Source of the DNA: a virus
Virus record (IMG/VR): IMGVR_UViG_3300005294_000052
Span: 1 to 43,024 of that record
Reading direction: 5' to 3' (one strand)
Length of the DNA stretch: 43,024 nucleotides
The stretch's first letter is position 1; every line of letters starts with the position of its first letter. The position numbers were made by a program, and so were the translations under genes. The notes beneath the pieces were generated by a model that worked only from the letters and a program-made list of their open reading frames with translations, made no database searches and was not told the DNA's origin. This document shows positions 39,590-43,024 of this stretch, one piece after another.

Positions 39590-40797
39590 AACGAGTATTG
39601 TTGACTCTTATCTTTACGATTGCCTGTGCGTTCAATGCGCTTGCTCAAGTGCAATCGCAGCGAGTGGTTTTCACCAGCTCTAATCCGCCGACATCTTGTG
39701 TTGCGGGGAAGGTGTACACGAATCCAAGTCTTAGTCCAGCTAAAGAATGGATAGGCACGAGCGCTGGAACCTGTACTCTGATTTCGACCGGAGGAACCGT
39801 CACCAGTGTTACGGGCACGGCCAATCAAATCAACGTCGCCACAGGCACTACAACGCCAGCACTGACCCTCTCATCCACGATAGTTACGCCAGGCACTCTG
39901 ACTGTGACCGGATTGACTTCGGGCAGGGTCCCGATCATCGGAGCCTCTGGGTTGATTTCAGACGACTCCGATCTTACTTTTGCCACGGATACTTTGACCG
40001 CCACTAAGCTGGGAGCAACTACGCTTACTGGAACAATTTCAGGTGGAGGCCAGCAACTCAACAACATCATCATTGGCACGACAACTCCACTGGCAGGTTC
40101 CTTTACTTTCGGGGGTTTTGGAATCGCCGGAGCCGCGGGTACTCGCGTCAACATCCGAGACTCCACGGGAAGCGGAACAAACTATGGCGTCGATTCAGAA
40201 ATGAGCGGAGCGGCTGCTGTAAATGTTGGTGGTTACTTTAGTGCTACGGGCGCAACGAACAATTACGGACTCCAGCTTAGCGTTGCGGCAGCGGCAAACA
40301 ACTACTCAATCAAGTCAGACGGCACGGCCCAGAGTCTGTTTGCTGGCCCAATCATCAACACAGGCATTACCACTGACGCTACCCACACAGATTCAACGGT
40401 CTGCCAGGATACAACCACCCACCAGTTTTACTTCGGATCTGGAGCCGCGGGGATCTGCTTAGGCACATCTTCCGCACGGTTCAAGCGCGACATCAAGCCA
40501 CTCAGCCTGGGACTGAAACAGATTGTCGGGCTCAAGCCAGTCAGTTTCAACTACCTCAAGGGCTACGGCGATGAAGGTGCGCGTCGTCAAGTAGGCTTTA
40601 TAGCCGAGGAAGTCAACAAGACAATGCCTTCGCTGGTTGGGCTAGACAAAGATGGCAAGCCTCAGAGCGTTGACTATATGGGCGTGATGGTAGTCGCCAC
40701 TCAAGCCATCAAGGAGTTGAGTGCCAAGGTGGATGCGCAGCAACAGGAGATAGTCAAACTGCGACGGATGGTTCGGCAAATGAGGAAGCACAGATGA
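39586..40797 (+). CDS. Fibre with S74 intramolecular chaperone and Sec signal peptide (403 aa)
   Basis: AAGGAG at 39573-39578 fits the ATG at 39586. The protein starts MKRVLLTLIFTIACAFNALA with Q after it, a typical Sec signal peptide. The middle is a Thr/Gly-rich beta fibre. The last 105 residues are a peptidase S74 chaperone. The S-S-A-R-F-K-R-D-I segment has the Ser and Lys five residues apart, as in endosialidase chaperones, then V-G-F-I-A-E-E-V and a final coiled coil (AKVDAQQQEIVKLRRMV). Such domains trimerise the fibre and then cut themselves off. Confidence 0.8.
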   Translation: MKRVLLTLIFTIACAFNALAQVQSQRVVFTSSNPPTSCVAGKVYTNPSLSPAKEWIGTSAGTCTLISTGGTVTSVTGTANQINVATGTTTPALTLSSTIVTPGTLTVTGLTSGRVPIIGASGLISDDSDLTFATDTLTATKLGATTLTGTISGGGQQLNNIIIGTTTPLAGSFTFGGFGIAGAAGTRVNIRDSTGSGTNYGVDSEMSGAAAVNVGGYFSATGATNNYGLQLSVAAAANNYSIKSDGTAQSLFAGPIINTGITTDATHTDSTVCQDTTTHQFYFGSGAAGICLGTSSARFKRDIKPLSLGLKQIVGLKPVSFNYLKGYGDEGARRQVGFIAEEVNKTMPSLVGLDKDGKPQSVDYMGVMVVATQAIKELSAKVDAQQQEIVKLRRMVRQMRKHR

Positions 40798-41495
40798 GAA
40801 TTCTTCTGCTTTTACTACTCATGCTGGCAGCGTTTTCAGTAACTGCCCAAACGAACGTTGGCGTGTTTGTGACAGGTAACGGTGTTCCCACTACTGCACT
40901 GAAATGTGGTTCGCAGAGCTACCTGGATTTGAACACAGGATTGGTTTACCCATGTAACGACGGATTATGGGGCGCACCCCTGACTTTTTCTATTTCCCAA
41001 TCCGGGTCTGCAAATATCTCAACTGTCGGCACAGTGAACACGGGCACATGGAACGCTACAGTCATCGCCGATGGCAAGATTGCGCCGTCCCTAACCAGTA
41101 AGAGCTACGCCGGCTCAACCGTGACGATGACGGGAGCGATTCTGTCGTCAGGTGGTGGTATCGGCTACACAACTGGCGCCGGCGGCGCCGTGACTCAGCT
41201 TACCAACAAGAGCACTGGCGTTACTCTGAACAAACTGAGCGGTACGATCACCATGAATGGCGCTGCGCTGGCAGCGGCTGCGATCGTGACGTTCACCGTA
41301 ACCGATTCGTTTGTGGCAGCTACGGACGTGATTGTGCCAATGCACGACAGCGCGGGAACGATTGGCGCCTACACCATAACTGCCAACACGCCAGGGGCAG
41401 GTTCCTTCAAAATCAGCATAAGGAATAATACGGCGGGGTCGCTGAGCGAGGCTATTGTAATTAGATTTGTAGTTATCAAAGCTGTCGTGAACTGA
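40794..41495 (+). CDS. Fibre-like protein with Sec signal peptide (233 aa)
   Basis: It starts in an ATGA overlap with the S74 gene. The N-terminus MRILLLLLLMLAAFSVTA followed by Q-T-N is a strong Sec signal. The mature part has short beta-strands rich in Ser, Thr and Gly. The C-terminal 100 residues (a GGAVTQLTNKSTGVTLNK start, then ITMNGAALAAAAIVTF) match a C-terminal domain common in phage tail-associated proteins. It has no chaperone of its own. Confidence 0.7.
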   Translation: MRILLLLLLMLAAFSVTAQTNVGVFVTGNGVPTTALKCGSQSYLDLNTGLVYPCNDGLWGAPLTFSISQSGSANISTVGTVNTGTWNATVIADGKIAPSLTSKSYAGSTVTMTGAILSSGGGIGYTTGAGGAVTQLTNKSTGVTLNKLSGTITMNGAALAAAAIVTFTVTDSFVAATDVIVPMHDSAGTIGAYTITANTPGAGSFKISIRNNTAGSLSEAIVIRFVVIKAVVN

Positions 41496-41511
41496 TGGAC
41501 CAACTAAAACG

Positions 41512-42321
41512 ATGAAAACACTCTTCTTGCTTCTTATTCTGTCCGTCGCGGTCGCGGCGCAGACTCCTACAAGTTTTACTGGCCCCGTCAGGTTGACTAC
41601 TACGACTGAATCTGCCAATCAAAAGACCTATGAGTGGCGAATGTCTGGGCCGGATTTAGTTGGGGTCACGCTCACCGATGCCGGGGCTGATGGCAGCGTG
41701 TTTCTTTTTATGCAACGCTCCGGTACAAACGTACGCCGAATTCACCAGTACATAACTAATGGCGCAGGGATTGACATAGTGTATGACAATCCGAACTGCG
41801 AGCCAGGGTATTGCTCGACTGATACCAACCCTCTTACTGAACTGCCCTTTATTGCCAACAAGATCGACATCAACACGGATATGGATGCGGGAGTTGTCGG
41901 GGTCAATAGTCGGATACTTTTGCTCAATCAGAAGTTCACTATCGAGGCCCCCGAGCCGACTGTCAACCTTCTCATTGGACACACAAGCGCCAGCTCGGTC
42001 GATCCGGGGTGGATCGCCGTAGGGAACGGACGAGGCTTGTCGGCCTTCAACTCAACGGACACTGGCACAGTCAGTCTGGTCAAACTTAACTCGTCTAACG
42101 AAGTGGTAGTGGGGACCTCGGCGTCGGGAGTAATAATTCCCGGCGTGATTAAGACCACTCCTGTAAATGTTAGCAATCTGCCGGCGTGTAACAGCGGTTC
42201 TGCTGGTTGGTATGCGAGCGTTTCGGACGCAACAGCCCCGACTTATCTTGGTGTGGTGGTGGGCGGCGGTTCTGTGAAAGCCCCGGTGTTCTGTAACGGC
42301 GCCAATTGGGTTACGCACTAG
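41512..42321 (+). CDS. Fibre-like protein with Sec signal peptide (269 aa)
   Basis: The N-terminus MKTLFLLLILSVAVAA followed by Q-T-P is a Sec signal. The remaining part is beta-rich with Asn, Thr, Gly and Cys. Two Cys pairs (NCEPGYC near residues 97-103, and Cys residues in the C-terminal 60) could form disulfides, which would suit a periplasmic or extracellular protein. No family is recognised. It is the last + strand gene and lies close to the convergent leftward operon. Confidence 0.65.
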   Translation: MKTLFLLLILSVAVAAQTPTSFTGPVRLTTTTESANQKTYEWRMSGPDLVGVTLTDAGADGSVFLFMQRSGTNVRRIHQYITNGAGIDIVYDNPNCEPGYCSTDTNPLTELPFIANKIDINTDMDAGVVGVNSRILLLNQKFTIEAPEPTVNLLIGHTSASSVDPGWIAVGNGRGLSAFNSTDTGTVSLVKLNSSNEVVVGTSASGVIIPGVIKTTPVNVSNLPACNSGSAGWYASVSDATAPTYLGVVVGGGSVKAPVFCNGANWVTH

Positions 42322-42349
42322 GAAGCACTACTAATCTGGCTTAGGGTGT

Positions 42350-42616
42350 CTACAGGGAACCTGCTCTAATAACATCACAAAGATTCTTCCAGCCTGATTT
42401 GCGAACCAAAAGATATTTACTGTCAGGGTCTAGCTGATTAGACACATCTTCGGCACACTTCTCCAGCGCCCGCTTAATCGGTTCAAGGTGGGCGTATTCG
42501 ATTCCGTTCTCAGGCTGTTCGCCTTCCACGTAGAAATTCGGATCGCCATCGCGCTCCCCGCTTATCCACACTCTTGCTGGTGGCTTCCCTACCTCTGGCG
42601 GTGCGTGTTCGCTCAT
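42350..42616 (-). CDS. Unknown protein, leftward operon (88 aa)
   Basis: The ATG at 42616 (complement) overlaps the stop of the next upstream leftward gene as ATGA; a TTG nine bases earlier is less likely. The product is acidic and Pro-rich at first, with a helical second half (LEPIKRALEKCAEDVSNQL) and a C-terminal basic part. No family is recognised. It runs opposite to the fibre genes, converging with them. Confidence 0.6.
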   Translation of the reverse strand: MSEHAPPEVGKPPARVWISGERDGDPNFYVEGEQPENGIEYAHLEPIKRALEKCAEDVSNQLDPDSKYLLVRKSGWKNLCDVIRAGSL

Positions 42617-42906
42617 TGTTCCCAAAGTTCCGATTCAATGATGGCTGCAACTTTCTTCACCGTAGACTCTCGCTGCAAAACGTCTGCACAGTGACACACC
42701 GCCTCATTCCAAACTTCTTGGTTAGTCTTACCTTCCCACGTTCGCTGTAGATTCATCCACTCGCCAAGTCCGACTTGCTGCTCGTGACAGTCACCGCTAA
42801 CTTCTTCTGAGATTTCCTTGGCTGCTCTCATACTTGGAGACTCACTCGGCGGTGTCTCACTTCCTACGGGTGGCGTGGGTGCTTCTGCTTTAGGTGTATC
42901 AGCCAT
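42613..42906 (-). CDS. Unknown protein, leftward operon (97 aa)
   Basis: The 97-residue product has a Pro/Ser/Thr-rich disordered N-terminus (about 30 residues) and a helical C-terminal part with Cys residues. GAGGAG precedes the ATG at 42906. It overlaps the gene before it by eight bases and the gene after it by four bases, so the three leftward genes form an operon. Confidence 0.6.
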   Translation of the reverse strand: MADTPKAEAPTPPVGSETPPSESPSMRAAKEISEEVSGDCHEQQVGLGEWMNLQRTWEGKTNQEVWNEAVCHCADVLQRESTVKKVAAIIESELWEQ

Positions 42907-43024
42907 TCTTCGACTCCTCTGTAAACTCGGCCAGTAATTGTTTGATATCCGCAGCTTTGTAAATGCGATATCCGGTAGGGGTGAACTTCGCAGTCACCGA
43001 AATTTTTCGTTGTGCTCGTTTGCG
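42899..43024 (-). CDS. C-terminal part of a small HTH-type protein (partial)
   Basis: The frame is open to the window edge and ends at 42899. The visible 41 residues include T-P-T-G-Y-R-I-Y-K-A-A-D-I-K-Q-L-L, which is like the wing and last helix of MerR/excisionase-type DNA-binding domains. It could be an excisionase or a regulator; the start and helix-turn-helix part lie outside the window. Confidence 0.5.
   Translation of the reverse strand, partial: RKRAQRKISVTAKFTPTGYRIYKAADIKQLLAEFTEESKNG

Overview
The window reads as the virion-structural part of a tailed bacteriophage genome (or prophage). Almost all genes lie on the + strand, are tightly packed and often share ATGA stop/start overlaps. 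The layout points to a short-tailed (podovirus-like) phage. It has a terminase, a very large portal, a scaffold, an HK97-type coat, neck proteins, a large hub or tail-tube-like protein, three ejection-type internal virion proteins and fibres. I see no tape-measure, sheath or baseplate genes. The host cannot be named from sequence alone. Four fibre genes begin with Sec signal peptides of Gram-negative style, and use of TTG and GTG starts with Shine-Dalgarno sites fits a bacterial host of moderate GC.

Positions 1-3700 form a mosaic accessory region. It holds small unknown genes, a broken DNA methyltransferase, an intact small DNA methyltransferase, a PP-loop (PAPS-reductase-like) protein and a DEDDh exonuclease. 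Several genes are bracketed by short exact direct repeats, as if moved as cassettes. Between the broken methyltransferase and the next small gene lies a compact four-arm RNA fold. It looks like a tRNA whose 3' half precedes its 5' half, a candidate circularly permuted tRNA.

Positions 3700-8650 carry small, mostly unknown genes, a J-domain protein, a possible small terminase subunit, a KTSC-domain protein and a trypsin-fold serine protease. Positions 8656-22721 are the DNA packaging and head module: large terminase, small zinc-ribbon proteins, a Tat-signal-like small protein, portal, a strong intrinsic terminator, scaffold, coat, two coat-associated proteins, an intruding HNH endonuclease and neck proteins.

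Positions 22721-37021 hold the tail hub, small virion proteins, a GNAT-like protein and three ejection-type proteins. The last of these is a 2313-residue polyvalent protein with an M15 peptidase-like N-terminus, an ART-like domain and a DdrB/ParB-like domain. Positions 37035-42321 encode four consecutive fibre or tailspike proteins, all with Sec signal peptides, one of them ending in an S74 self-cleaving chaperone. A leftward operon (HTH fragment plus two unknown genes) converges on them at the right edge. No integrase, DNA polymerase, holin or free-standing endolysin was recognised. No gene-free stretch exceeds 300 bases.
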